Assembly: GCF_046557915.1 (NCBI RefSeq)
Contig: NZ_JBHEBG010000001.1
Coordinates: forward strand, 310,001-374,000
Length of the DNA: 64,000 nt
DNA from: JBHEBG01 sp046557915
GTDB lineage: Bacteria > Bacteroidota > Bacteroidia > Flavobacteriales > Flavobacteriaceae
Direction of reading: 5' to 3'
How positions within the stretch are numbered: the stretch's first letter is position 1; each line of letters opens with the position of its first letter. This document shows, one piece after another, positions 17,621 through 26,566 of the stretch. The position numbers and the translations under genes are program-made. A model generated the notes under the pieces. It was not told the origin of the DNA and ran no database searches. It saw only the letters and a program-made list of their open reading frames with translations.

Positions 17621-19702
17621 ATGAGAAAAATATTATTTCCTTTTGTTGCCCTTCTAATACAGCTTCAGTCAGTGCAAAGTCAGGTTACCCCTAAGGATTC
17701 ACTAACCAATCTTGAAGAGGTAATTCTTGTAGACGAGCTAAACCAAAAACAAGCTACAGGAATTACAGTTTCCAGCATCATTGGCAGCCAAACGTTCGAA
17801 AATTTTGGCCCCTTGGATCTTACCACAGCTATAAATCAGGTAGCTGGGGTCTACATTCTATCGGGCGCGTTGAACACCAACCGGATTACCATAAGGGGAG
17901 TAGGTGCCAGAACTCCTTTCGGCACGGATAAACTAAGGCTTTATTACAACAATATCCCAGTTACCAACGGTACGGGGTTTTCTACCATTGAAAGTTTTGA
18001 TTTGGAAAATCTTGGTGGTGTAGAAGTTATAAAAGGACCTAAAGGAACCGCATTTGGGGCCAATTTAGGGGGTGCCATTTTACTAAGGTCCAAAAGCTCC
18101 TCTTTAGAATCTACGCAACTATCAAATAGCTTCACCGTGGGTTCCTACAACCTCATTAAAGACAATCTTGCTTTTGAACATCAAGAAGAAAATTTCTCTT
18201 TTCAAATGCGTTATAACTTCTTGGAAACAGATGGCTATAGACAGAACAATAGATTTCAACGAAACGGTGTGCTCTTAAATTCGGCCTATGAATTCAATGA
18301 TAACAACAAAATAAGCCTCTTGTTGAATTACATAGACTACGAAGCTGAAATACCTAGTTCGCTTAGCAGAACAGCAATTGACGAAGACCCAACCCAGGCC
18401 GCCGCCAATTGGTTGGCCGCTCAAGGTTTTGAGGCCAATAAGTATACATTGTTAGGTTTGTCATATCATCATCGGTTCAGTTCCAGATTGGAAAATACCA
18501 CGGGGATATTCTATACGTATTTAGATCACTACGAGCCTCGCCCTTTTAATATTTTAGATGAATTTACCAATGGATACGGGTTTAGGAGTGTATTCTCCGG
18601 AAACTTTGGGGCTAAAGAAAAAGACATAACCTATACGCTTGGTGCGGAATTGTATAAGGACGAATACAATTGGGGTACTTTTGAAAATTTATTTAGGGAA
18701 AACGATGGCAATGGTAGTCTGTTGGGAGATCAAATTAGCGATAACCGCGAATTCCGAAGACAGTTTAGTGCCTTTGGATCAATTTCGTTCCCGTTTACGG
18801 ATAAATTTATTGTTCAGGCAGGTCTTAACCTCAACAAAACACATTACGATTTTAGGGACCTTTTCAATACCGGAAGTCTTAACCGTAATGCCAAACGAAA
18901 TTTTGATGCCATATTTTTGCCCAGTTTGGACCTTACCTATGACCTTGCCGGCGGCCATACCATTTTCGCAAATATTAGTAGAGGTTTCTCCAATCCAAGT
19001 TTAGAAGAAACCCTAACCCCGGATGGGGTTATAAATCCGGATATAGAACAAGAGACCGGTACCAACTACGAATTGGGTACCAACCTGCTGCTTGCCAAAG
19101 GAAAACTGATCTTAAATCTAAGCATCTATCGCATGGATGTTAAAAACCTCTTGGTAGCCCAGCGCACTGGTGAGGACGAATTCTTGGGTAAAAATGCAGG
19201 GAAAACAAAGCATCAGGGGGTAGAGTTTTATGGGGAACATACTATAAATCTTAGTACAAAACTCAAAGCCAGGCCTTTTGCTAGCTATACATATAACGAT
19301 CATAGTTTTGTGGATTTTGTAGATGGGGACAACGACTTCTCTGGCAACCCGCTCACCGGAGTGCCTATGCATCAGGTAAACGCTGGCGTGCAAATAAACC
19401 ATGTAGGCGGTATTTTTTGGAATACCACCTATCAGTATATCGATAGAATTCCACTTACCGACAGCAATACCCTGTACAGTAATGCCTTTAGACTTTTCAA
19501 CACAAAGTTGGGCTATAATAAGAAGATATCGGAAAGCTTTTCGGTAGCGCTTCATTTAGGTATAAACAACCTTTTCAATACTTCGTACACACGATCTGTA
19601 TTGATCAATGCCGTAGGTTTTGGTGGTTCCGAACCTCGTTATTTTTATCCGGGCGATGCCAGAAATTACTATACCAGTGTTCAGTTTAGATATTTCCTCT
19701 AG
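17621..19702 (+). CDS. TonB-dependent receptor, PqqU/YncD-like (candidate PQQ importer)
   Basis: A 693-residue outer-membrane receptor with a signal peptide (ending SVQSQ), a TonB-box-like start (NLEEVILVDE), plug and barrel, and no carboxypeptidase-like domain. From memory it matches E. coli YncD (PqqU) at several spaced places: RGVGARTPFG followed by LRLYYNNIP in the plug, NAGKTKHQGVEF in the barrel, and a C-terminal region with NNLFNTSY, SVLIN and YFYPGDARNYY. It lies 114 bases after a PQQ-dependent dehydrogenase. Together these suggest PQQ uptake, but the alignment was by eye. Its stop overlaps the glyS stop on the other strand within one CTAG. Confidence 0.72.
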   Translation: MRKILFPFVALLIQLQSVQSQVTPKDSLTNLEEVILVDELNQKQATGITVSSIIGSQTFENFGPLDLTTAINQVAGVYILSGALNTNRITIRGVGARTPFGTDKLRLYYNNIPVTNGTGFSTIESFDLENLGGVEVIKGPKGTAFGANLGGAILLRSKSSSLESTQLSNSFTVGSYNLIKDNLAFEHQEENFSFQMRYNFLETDGYRQNNRFQRNGVLLNSAYEFNDNNKISLLLNYIDYEAEIPSSLSRTAIDEDPTQAAANWLAAQGFEANKYTLLGLSYHHRFSSRLENTTGIFYTYLDHYEPRPFNILDEFTNGYGFRSVFSGNFGAKEKDITYTLGAELYKDEYNWGTFENLFRENDGNGSLLGDQISDNREFRRQFSAFGSISFPFTDKFIVQAGLNLNKTHYDFRDLFNTGSLNRNAKRNFDAIFLPSLDLTYDLAGGHTIFANISRGFSNPSLEETLTPDGVINPDIEQETGTNYELGTNLLLAKGKLILNLSIYRMDVKNLLVAQRTGEDEFLGKNAGKTKHQGVEFYGEHTINLSTKLKARPFASYTYNDHSFVDFVDGDNDFSGNPLTGVPMHQVNAGVQINHVGGIFWNTTYQYIDRIPLTDSNTLYSNAFRLFNTKLGYNKKISESFSVALHLGINNLFNTSYTRSVLINAVGFGGSEPRYFYPGDARNYYTSVQFRYFL

Positions 19703-21249
19703 ATCTTATCCAGCTTTTGCAACCAATTTTTAACCTCTACCTCTTTGGCAATCTGGTCTTTTAACTCCGTTATGGCAATACGTTGTTGTTCCATGGTATC
19801 TCGATGCCTTATCGTTACCGTGCGGTCTTCCAGGGTTTGGTGATCTACGGTAATACAGAATGGGGTCCCTACGGCATCTTGTCTTCTATAACGCCTTCCT
19901 ACAGCATCTTTCTCATCATAAATAACGTTAAAATCCCATTTTAGGGTTTCTACGATTTCATGAGCTACTTCTGGCAAACCGTCCTTTTTTACCAAAGGTA
20001 AAATGGCAGCTTTGGTAGGTGCAAGTACTGCGGGTAACTTAAGTACGGTACGCACAGTATCGTTTTCTAGTTCCTCTTCTTGCAATGCATTGGAAAATAC
20101 TGCCAGAAACATGCGGTCCAAACCAATGGAAGTTTCTACCACGTAGGGCGTGTAGCTCTCATTAAGTACCGGATCAAAATACTGTAACTTTTTGCCAGAA
20201 AACTTTTCGTGGCTTCCCAAATCAAAATCTGTACGCGAGTGTATCCCTTCCAATTCCTTAAACCCAAACGGAAATTTAAACTCAATATCTGCTGCCGCAT
20301 CGGCATAATGGGCCAATTTCTCGTGGTCATGAAAGCGATAATTCTCTTCTCCCATACCTAGGGACAAATGCCATTTTAAACGGTTCTCTTTCCACTTCTC
20401 GTACCATTCTTTCTGCGACCCCGGTCTTATGAAAAATTGCATCTCCATTTGCTCAAATTCGCGTTGGCGAAAAATGAACTGTCTGGCCACAATCTCATTT
20501 CGAAAAGCCTTTCCCACTTGGGCAATCCCAAAGGGAATTTTCATACGTCCGGTTTTCTGTACATTCAGAAAGTTTACGAAGATACCCTGCGCAGTCTCTG
20601 GCCTTAGGTAAAGATCCATGGCACTATCCGCAGAGGCACCTAGCTTGGTACCGAACATTAGGTTAAATTGTTTTACATCGGTCCAATTTTTAGAACCCGA
20701 AACAGGGCATACGATGCCGAGCTCTTCAATCAACAATTTTACATCTGCCAAATCTTCTTTTTCCAGGGACTTCCCCATTCGGCTCAAGATCGTGGCTGCT
20801 TTTTCTTTATAGCCCAGTACACGGGGATTGGTACTTAGAAATTGATCTTTGTCAAAAGCATCTCCAAAACGTTTTCCTGCTTTGGTAACTTCTTTATCGA
20901 TCTTGGCCTCAATTTTGGCCACATAATCTTCTATGAGAACATCGGCGCGGTATCTCTTTTTTGAATCCTTATTGTCAATCAAAGGGTCGTTGAAGGCATC
21001 TACATGCCCAGATGCCTTCCAGGTGGTAGGGTGCATAAAAATGGCGGCATCGATACCTACAATATTTTCGTTCATCTGAACCATGGCCTTCCACCAATAG
21101 TCCCTGATGTTTTTCTTTAATTCCGCACCGTTCTGCGCATAGTCATATACCGCACTAAGGCCATCGTAAATTTCGCTGGATTGGAATACATAACCGTATT
21201 CCTTAGCATGCGATATTACTTTCTTAAATTTATCTTCCTGATTTGACAT
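19699..21249 (-). CDS. glyS: Glycine--tRNA ligase (alpha2 type)
   Basis: A 516-residue class II synthetase that charges tRNA-Gly, of the single-chain homodimeric type found in Bacteroidota rather than the split alpha/beta type. Motif 2 is visible in QFIFRQREFEQMEMQFF; LYLRPETAQGIFVNFLN and GLDRMFLAVF (motif 3 region) are also typical. The anticodon-binding domain is the C-terminal 110 residues. It follows the coiled-coil gene by 38 bases. Its terminal TAG and that of the convergent receptor gene share the palindrome CTAG. Confidence 0.96.
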   Translation of the reverse strand: MSNQEDKFKKVISHAKEYGYVFQSSEIYDGLSAVYDYAQNGAELKKNIRDYWWKAMVQMNENIVGIDAAIFMHPTTWKASGHVDAFNDPLIDNKDSKKRYRADVLIEDYVAKIEAKIDKEVTKAGKRFGDAFDKDQFLSTNPRVLGYKEKAATILSRMGKSLEKEDLADVKLLIEELGIVCPVSGSKNWTDVKQFNLMFGTKLGASADSAMDLYLRPETAQGIFVNFLNVQKTGRMKIPFGIAQVGKAFRNEIVARQFIFRQREFEQMEMQFFIRPGSQKEWYEKWKENRLKWHLSLGMGEENYRFHDHEKLAHYADAAADIEFKFPFGFKELEGIHSRTDFDLGSHEKFSGKKLQYFDPVLNESYTPYVVETSIGLDRMFLAVFSNALQEEELENDTVRTVLKLPAVLAPTKAAILPLVKKDGLPEVAHEIVETLKWDFNVIYDEKDAVGRRYRRQDAVGTPFCITVDHQTLEDRTVTIRHRDTMEQQRIAITELKDQIAKEVEVKNWLQKLDKI

Positions 21250-21287
21250 TTGGCAAAAATAGAATTTTTTGCCCTAGAAATTGAAAA

Positions 21288-22187
21288 TTATTTCAACCGA
21301 AATTCTGAAGATGCAAGTAATTTTTCATCTTCAAAAACATTAAGGGTATACGTACCCTCTGCCAAGGATCCCGATGGGATGGTAATTACATCACAAACAC
21401 TTACTTCTTCTCCCATGAAAATAAGCTCTACGCGTTTGCTATAGATATTTCCATTTACTGAAATGGTATTGGCGTTATCCTCAATAATTTCTTTGTTTGG
21501 TCCTAAGAATTGGAAATACAAAACTTTCTCTTCACTATTGGCATTTGGGTTTCCTACAACGGTAACACACCCTCTAAGTTTTTCAATAGTAGAGGCTTTG
21601 TTGGTTTTAATTGGCCTACCAGCTCTTAATCTAAACCCACTGCCTTCTGAATTCTGTAGTTTTAAGTAGCTTTTTGTCCTAAGTTCGTTGCTTAATTCCC
21701 TATTCTTTCTTCTTAATAAGGCTTCGGCTTCTGCCAATGTGCTGCTTTTACCCCTTAGTTCTTCTATCTTTTTATTGGTCTCCTCAAATTTATCGGCAAG
21801 GAGCATATTGTTATATTTAAGGAAATTGTTTTTAAGCTTCAGGCTATCGTGCCTAGCTTCCAATTTCCGAAGTTCTTTTTTGTACTCCCTTAATTTAACT
21901 ACGGTAAAATTGAGCCTTCCTACTGAATCCAATAATTGTTGTACGCGATATCTAGAATCTTGTAATTCAATTTCGTTTACCTCGTTAAGGGCCGAAAGCC
22001 GATCTACCTCCGTTTTCATTAAAGTAAGGTCTTTTACCAATAATCCTTTTTCCTCCTCCAAAAAGCTAATTTGGGTCTTGGATTGGGCGTAACTGTAATA
22101 AAAGGCAATTAATATACCTAATATCACGGCCACCAAGGCGGTCAGGATTATTTTATAATTGAATTTACTATCTTGAAGGTCCATCAA
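21288..22187 (-). CDS. Membrane-anchored coiled-coil protein of unknown function
   Basis: This 299-residue protein has a short cytoplasmic start, one membrane segment at about 14-33 (ALVAVILGILIAFYYSY), then about 150 residues of heptad-rich coiled coil (LEEEKGLLVKDLTLMKTEVD and onward). A compact C-terminal domain of about 100 residues follows (RGCVTVVGNPNANSEE to EDEKLLASSEFRLK) that looks beta-rich and probably lies in the periplasm. I do not recognise a named family. It is the first gene before glyS on the same strand and divergent from comF. A cell-envelope scaffold role is possible, but nothing shows it. Confidence 0.7.
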   Translation of the reverse strand: MMDLQDSKFNYKIILTALVAVILGILIAFYYSYAQSKTQISFLEEEKGLLVKDLTLMKTEVDRLSALNEVNEIELQDSRYRVQQLLDSVGRLNFTVVKLREYKKELRKLEARHDSLKLKNNFLKYNNMLLADKFEETNKKIEELRGKSSTLAEAEALLRRKNRELSNELRTKSYLKLQNSEGSGFRLRAGRPIKTNKASTIEKLRGCVTVVGNPNANSEEKVLYFQFLGPNKEIIEDNANTISVNGNIYSKRVELIFMGEEVSVCDVITIPSGSLAEGTYTLNVFEDEKLLASSEFRLK

Positions 22188-22224
22188 TAAGTAGGTAATT
22201 AAATTAGGTTTTAGAATTTAAGAT

Positions 22225-22929
22225 TTGGTCTTATCTAAGCTTTCAAATATACTAAATGATATCAACACAATCCTACTGCCACAGGTATGTTTTGGATGTA
22301 ATGCACACTTGCGTAGAGGTGAACGATTATTATGTACACTTTGTCGGAATCAGCTACCACTCACCGAGTACAATTTTATCGATGAAAACCCAATTGATCG
22401 CATTTTTTACGGAAGAATTAACATAAAAAAGGCAAATTCCTTCCTGTTTTACTCCGAAAAAGGGATAGTAAAAACGTTAATTCACTACTTAAAGTATAAA
22501 AATCAGCCACAAATTGGGTCTTTTTTAGGCAACTGGTATGGTCAAATTTTAGCAGAGACCGGTACCCTTAACCAAATAGACTTAGTAGTACCGGTACCCT
22601 TGCATTGGAAAAAACTAAGAAAAAGGGGGTATAATCAGGTAAGTCACTTTGCAGAGCTCTTGGCTCATTATATCAATGCCCGGTATATTGATGATTTATT
22701 GATAAAAACGGCAAATACCAAGACCCAAACTGGTAAGGGTCGTACATTTAGATGGCAAAACGACAGGGATCTCTATATACTATCCGATCCTCAGCTTTTA
22801 AAAGGCAAGAACGTACTTTTAGTTGATGATGTTATTACTACCGGCGCTACTATAGAGGCTTGCGGTAGAGCATTGAAAAGCGCCGATGATGTTAATATTT
22901 ATGTTGTTTCCATGGCCGTTGTACCCTAA
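22225..22929 (+). CDS. comF: ComF family phosphoribosyltransferase-like protein
   Basis: A 234-residue protein with an N-terminal C4 zinc finger (Cys22, Cys25, Cys37, Cys40) and a phosphoribosyltransferase domain with the PRPP loop VLLVDDVITTGAT. By family knowledge ComF assists single-strand DNA handling in natural transformation, and homologues occur in many non-competent bacteria. The only start that includes the zinc finger is TTG at 22225; no in-frame ATG lies near it. It is divergent from the coiled-coil gene. Confidence 0.88.
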   Translation: MVLSKLSNILNDINTILLPQVCFGCNAHLRRGERLLCTLCRNQLPLTEYNFIDENPIDRIFYGRINIKKANSFLFYSEKGIVKTLIHYLKYKNQPQIGSFLGNWYGQILAETGTLNQIDLVVPVPLHWKKLRKRGYNQVSHFAELLAHYINARYIDDLLIKTANTKTQTGKGRTFRWQNDRDLYILSDPQLLKGKNVLLVDDVITTGATIEACGRALKSADDVNIYVVSMAVVP

Positions 22930-22982
22930 TTTTACAATTCTGTAAAATAGTCGTTTCTTTGCTCTCATACTTTAGGTTTACC

Positions 22983-24596
22983 ATGGTTCAACGCATTCTA
23001 GGATATCTTTTTTTAGTGTTTATGGTACTGGCTTTTCTTCAATGTGCCAGACGTGGCAATCCTACTGGTGGCCCCAAGGATGTTACTCCTCCGCAGCTGG
23101 TAAGGGCCGACCCGGAAAACATGACAATCAACTTTAAAGAAAAGAAGATAAAACTGTATTTTGATGAATATGTAAAGCTAGAGGACGTTCAAAACCAGCT
23201 TATAGTATCTCCCCCCTTAAAATATACCCCAATAATTACGCCTCAGGGGTCTGCCAATAAATATGTGGAAATTACCCTGAAAGACACTTTAAAAGAAAAT
23301 ACCACATACACCCTTAATTTTGGGCAAAGCATCGTAGATAACAATGAAGGAAATCCTAACAGTTATTTAACCTATGTTTTTTCTACCGGTGATTATATCG
23401 ATTCCCTTTCGCTTACCGGGGTGGTAAAAGATGCTTTTAATAAGTCTGCCGATACCTTTATCAGTGTAATGTTATACGAAATTGATAGTGCCTACACGGA
23501 TTCTACCGTTTATACAAATCCTCCCAATTACATTACGAACACTTTGGATAGTACCACTATTTTTCAGTTAAATAACCTTAAAGCTGGCAAATATGCTATG
23601 CTAGCCGTGAAAGACGAGGCCAAAAATAACGTCTTTGATCAAAAAACGGATAAAATTGCCTTTCTTAGGGACACGGTATTCTTACCCACGGATTCTATTT
23701 TTCTTTTGACCTTGTTTAAAGAAATACCAGACTTTAGTTTTTCGGTTCCCACATTTGCAGCCAAGAACAAGATAATTTTTGGATATCAGGGTGATGGGGC
23801 GGATATTGAGATAGCGCCTTTGACCACCATTCCGGATACTGTGCGTACCCTTATTGCCAAAGAGCAAGATAAAGATTCCCTAAACTTTTGGTTTACCCCT
23901 TTTAAGGCAGATTCCATTGTTTTTAGATTAAGTAGTAATCGTCATCAGGTAGTAGATACTTTTACGGTAAAAAGCAGAAAATTGGGTATAGACTCGCTAA
24001 ATGTCAACGCCAGTCAACGTGGTTCCGTAGGTTTTGAAGAACCTTTTTATTTAAGTGCCAACATTCCTATACAGAAAATAGATACTTCCCAGATAAAAAT
24101 CATCAACAGGGATTCTACCAATATAAGTGCCACTTCGATTTTGGACACAATAAAGAATAGGATTAATATCGATTTTGAGGTAACTCCTAACGAGAGCTAT
24201 GGGGTAACGATCTTACCGGGAGCTTTGGAAGACTTCTTCGGAACGGAAAATGATACACTATCTTATCGCCTAGCTACAAAAAGTTTTGCTGATTTTGGCA
24301 ATTTAAGATTAACGTTGGGCGGAAATGTTACATACCCTTTGATTGTGCAGCTTACCACAGAATCTGGTGAGGTTGTTAGGGAAATCTATGCAGATATCCC
24401 CAGAACGTTCGAATTTAATAATCTTGACCCCCTAAAATATTTGGCCCGAGTTATTTTTGATACCAATGGTAACGGAAAATGGGATACGGGCAACTACCTT
24501 AAAAAAATACAACCAGAACGCGTAAGTTATTATCCCCAAGTAATAGAAGTACGGGCCAATTGGGAATTGGAACAGTCGTTTATACTTTCAAATTAA
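22983..24596 (+). CDS. Ig-like (SbsA-type) domain lipoprotein
   Basis: A 537-residue surface or periplasmic lipoprotein. The ATG at 22983 gives a signal peptide ending in the lipobox FLQC; an alternative start at 22959 would put eight extra residues before it. Next comes a bacterial Ig-like SbsA domain (about 25-130: DVTPPQLVRADPENMTI, VKLEDVQNQLIVSPP), then beta-sandwich repeats. The C-terminal module has FDTNGNGKWDTGNYLKK, a pattern common in Bacteroidota lipoproteins of this type. No enzymatic motif is visible. It overlaps the nitrilase gene end by 17 bases, convergently. Confidence 0.88.
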   Translation: MVQRILGYLFLVFMVLAFLQCARRGNPTGGPKDVTPPQLVRADPENMTINFKEKKIKLYFDEYVKLEDVQNQLIVSPPLKYTPIITPQGSANKYVEITLKDTLKENTTYTLNFGQSIVDNNEGNPNSYLTYVFSTGDYIDSLSLTGVVKDAFNKSADTFISVMLYEIDSAYTDSTVYTNPPNYITNTLDSTTIFQLNNLKAGKYAMLAVKDEAKNNVFDQKTDKIAFLRDTVFLPTDSIFLLTLFKEIPDFSFSVPTFAAKNKIIFGYQGDGADIEIAPLTTIPDTVRTLIAKEQDKDSLNFWFTPFKADSIVFRLSSNRHQVVDTFTVKSRKLGIDSLNVNASQRGSVGFEEPFYLSANIPIQKIDTSQIKIINRDSTNISATSILDTIKNRINIDFEVTPNESYGVTILPGALEDFFGTENDTLSYRLATKSFADFGNLRLTLGGNVTYPLIVQLTTESGEVVREIYADIPRTFEFNNLDPLKYLARVIFDTNGNGKWDTGNYLKKIQPERVSYYPQVIEVRANWELEQSFILSN

Positions 24597-25356
24597 ATTG
24601 GTCCCTATCTGCCAAAAAGTTTAATTTTTTGCGTGTTTCGATCAGTTTGGTTTTGTCTAGAGTGGCATAAATTATGGTTTCTTTTGTTGCATACCCCAAT
24701 TGTTCGCCCAGCATATCATAAACTGCCGAATGTCCTGGATAACGGTGTCCTAAAGCATCACTACCTATTCTATTTACACCAATGCAATAAGCCATATTCT
24801 CTATAGCGCGGGCCTTCAACAAAGTGTCCCAAGCGCTTATTCTGGGTTCGGGCCAATTGGCTACATAGAGCACTACATCATATAATTCAGTATTTCTTGC
24901 CCATACTGGAAAACGAAGATCGTAGCAGATTAATGGACATATCTTAAAGCCTCTGTAATTCACAATCAACCTTTGTTTACCTGCCCGGTATACCTTGTCT
25001 TCGCCCGCTAAAGTAAAGGTATGTCGTTTGTCATAGAAATGGTATTCCCCATTGGGCTCAACAAAAAAAAGTCTATTGGAATAGGTTCCATTTTCTGCGA
25101 ATGACAAACTGCCCACTAACGCACAACCCTTTTGGCCGGCCATTTTAATCATCCACTCAAGGGTGTTTTTTCCCTCGTTGCTTTCAACATGTTGGGGTGT
25201 CATTGTAAACCCGGTAGAAAACATCTCTGGCAAAACCACCAAGTCTACCTCTGGTGGTAGCCCCTCTAGTTTCCTAGAAAAGGCATCCCTGTTTTCCTGT
25301 GGAGCTTCCCAGGCCAAGGAAGACTGTATTAAGGCTACATTTAGTTTAGTTGTCAT
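24580..25356 (-). CDS. Omega-amidase-type nitrilase family hydrolase
   Basis: A 258-residue cytoplasmic C-N hydrolase. The catalytic triad is visible: Glu44 (VVLPEMF), Lys110 (YDKRHTF) and Cys144 (ICPLICYDLRFP). The KRHTF and YDLRFPVW contexts fit the YafV/Nit2 branch, which deaminates alpha-ketoglutaramate and ketosuccinamate from transamination of glutamine and asparagine. That substrate assignment is by family. It lies 14 bases downstream of the Nudix gene on the same strand, within a run from catalase to this gene. Confidence 0.88.
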   Translation of the reverse strand: MTTKLNVALIQSSLAWEAPQENRDAFSRKLEGLPPEVDLVVLPEMFSTGFTMTPQHVESNEGKNTLEWMIKMAGQKGCALVGSLSFAENGTYSNRLFFVEPNGEYHFYDKRHTFTLAGEDKVYRAGKQRLIVNYRGFKICPLICYDLRFPVWARNTELYDVVLYVANWPEPRISAWDTLLKARAIENMAYCIGVNRIGSDALGHRYPGHSAVYDMLGEQLGYATKETIIYATLDKTKLIETRKKLNFLADRDQFNLKV

Positions 25357-25370
25357 TTTAGATACATGTT

Positions 25371-25994
25371 CTAATCAAAATACACTACCTTGTTTTTGTC
25401 CATCGCCATTTTAAACAATTGTTGCAACTGAGGTTTAAGTATTCTATCTTCGGATAACTCCGGTAAATTGTCCATCCCAAAAAACGCAGTATCTAAAATA
25501 TCGAAGCTAGGCTTTAGTTCACCGTCGTTGATAATACAGAGAAATACCAATTTATATATGTAAAAAGGTTGTGGGGGATGGGGATGACATTTTTTATCAT
25601 ATACCGCCAACAATCTGTCTACAGATACATTTAAGCCTGTTTCTTCCTCTATTTCCTTAACAATTACTTCAGATGCGGTAAACCCCACATCTGCCCAACC
25701 ACCTGGGATGGTCCATTTGCCATCTTCGCTTTCACGGGCCATCAATATTTCGTTTTCGGAGTTTAGAACCAATCCCCTTACATCAACTTTGGGTGTTGGG
25801 TAGTCCTCTACCGGCATATAAAAATCCTTTAGCTTTCCTAAGGGTTGATCGGTGATATCGGCCAACATATGAAGTCCTATTTCTTTTATTTCTTCATATC
25901 GCTCACGGTCATAACCCTGATCCGAATAAACCAACCCCGTATCTGCCAAAGCATTTATCCTCTTTATTCGTTCTAACTGTTCTCTTAGATTCAT
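25371..25994 (-). CDS. NUDIX hydrolase with N-terminal Nudix_N domain
   Basis: A Nudix protein of 207 residues when begun at the ATG at 25994; a TTG two codons earlier is the other choice. The N-terminal 65 residues (LREQLERIKRINALADTGL) match the Nudix_N type. The Nudix box lies in GGWADVGFTASEV plus KEIEEETGL, with Lys for the usual Arg and Phe in the first Glu position; the metal-binding EExG core is kept. The WADVG variant is, as I recall, typical of this subfamily, which hydrolyses nucleoside-diphosphate-linked compounds such as ADP-ribose. The substrate is not provable here. Confidence 0.87.
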   Translation of the reverse strand: MNLREQLERIKRINALADTGLVYSDQGYDRERYEEIKEIGLHMLADITDQPLGKLKDFYMPVEDYPTPKVDVRGLVLNSENEILMARESEDGKWTIPGGWADVGFTASEVIVKEIEEETGLNVSVDRLLAVYDKKCHPHPPQPFYIYKLVFLCIINDGELKPSFDILDTAFFGMDNLPELSEDRILKPQLQQLFKMAMDKNKVVYFD

Positions 25995-26005
25995 GTGCAA
26001 TTAAG

Positions 26006-26482
26006 TTAAGCTTCAAACAAAGCTATCAATGCCGGTATACCCTGCATCTTTGCATGGTCCAAAGCCGTGTTTCCCCTGGCATCCTTTGCTTGGGTATCAG
26101 CGCCATTAGCTATTAACAGTTTTGCTATTTCTTCGCGATTGAATGTAGCGGCATAGATAAGACAGGTTGCTCCCATGGAATTACTCTCATTAACATTGGC
26201 CCCTTTTTCTATTAGGCTTTTGGCAATTTCTGTAAACCCTTTAAAACATACACCCATGAGTGCGGTATTCCCGGAAGCGTCCTTTTCATCTATTTTGGCT
26301 CCCTGGTCCAATAAAAAATTGGCAATATCCTTATGGTCATAATAGGTTGCCAAAATTAGCGGTGTAGACCCACGAGAATCCTTGGTATCCACTATCTGAG
26401 GAGTATCTTTAACAATTTCTTCCACGGCTTCCAAATTACCGTTCCGGATTTCATTAAAAAACAGTTCCTTGCTCTTTTCCAT
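26006..26482 (-). CDS. Ankyrin-repeat protein next to catalase
   Basis: A 158-residue protein built from about four ankyrin repeats (GSTPLILATYYDHKDIANFL, GNTALMGVCFKGFTEIAKSL, GATCLIYAATFNREEIAKLL, GNTALDHAKMQG). No signal peptide is visible, so it is cytoplasmic. In Pseudomonas an ankyrin protein encoded beside catalase (AnkB) is needed for full catalase activity. That linkage recurs here, with katA 84 bases upstream on the same strand, and suggests the same role by inference. Confidence 0.9.
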   Translation of the reverse strand: MEKSKELFFNEIRNGNLEAVEEIVKDTPQIVDTKDSRGSTPLILATYYDHKDIANFLLDQGAKIDEKDASGNTALMGVCFKGFTEIAKSLIEKGANVNESNSMGATCLIYAATFNREEIAKLLIANGADTQAKDARGNTALDHAKMQGIPALIALFEA

Positions 26483-26566
26483 TTGGATAAATGTATAAAA
26501 AAACTGCCACTTCCAAAGGTATTTTTGAAGTGACAGTCTTTGATTAATATGTGTTATTATGTTTTC

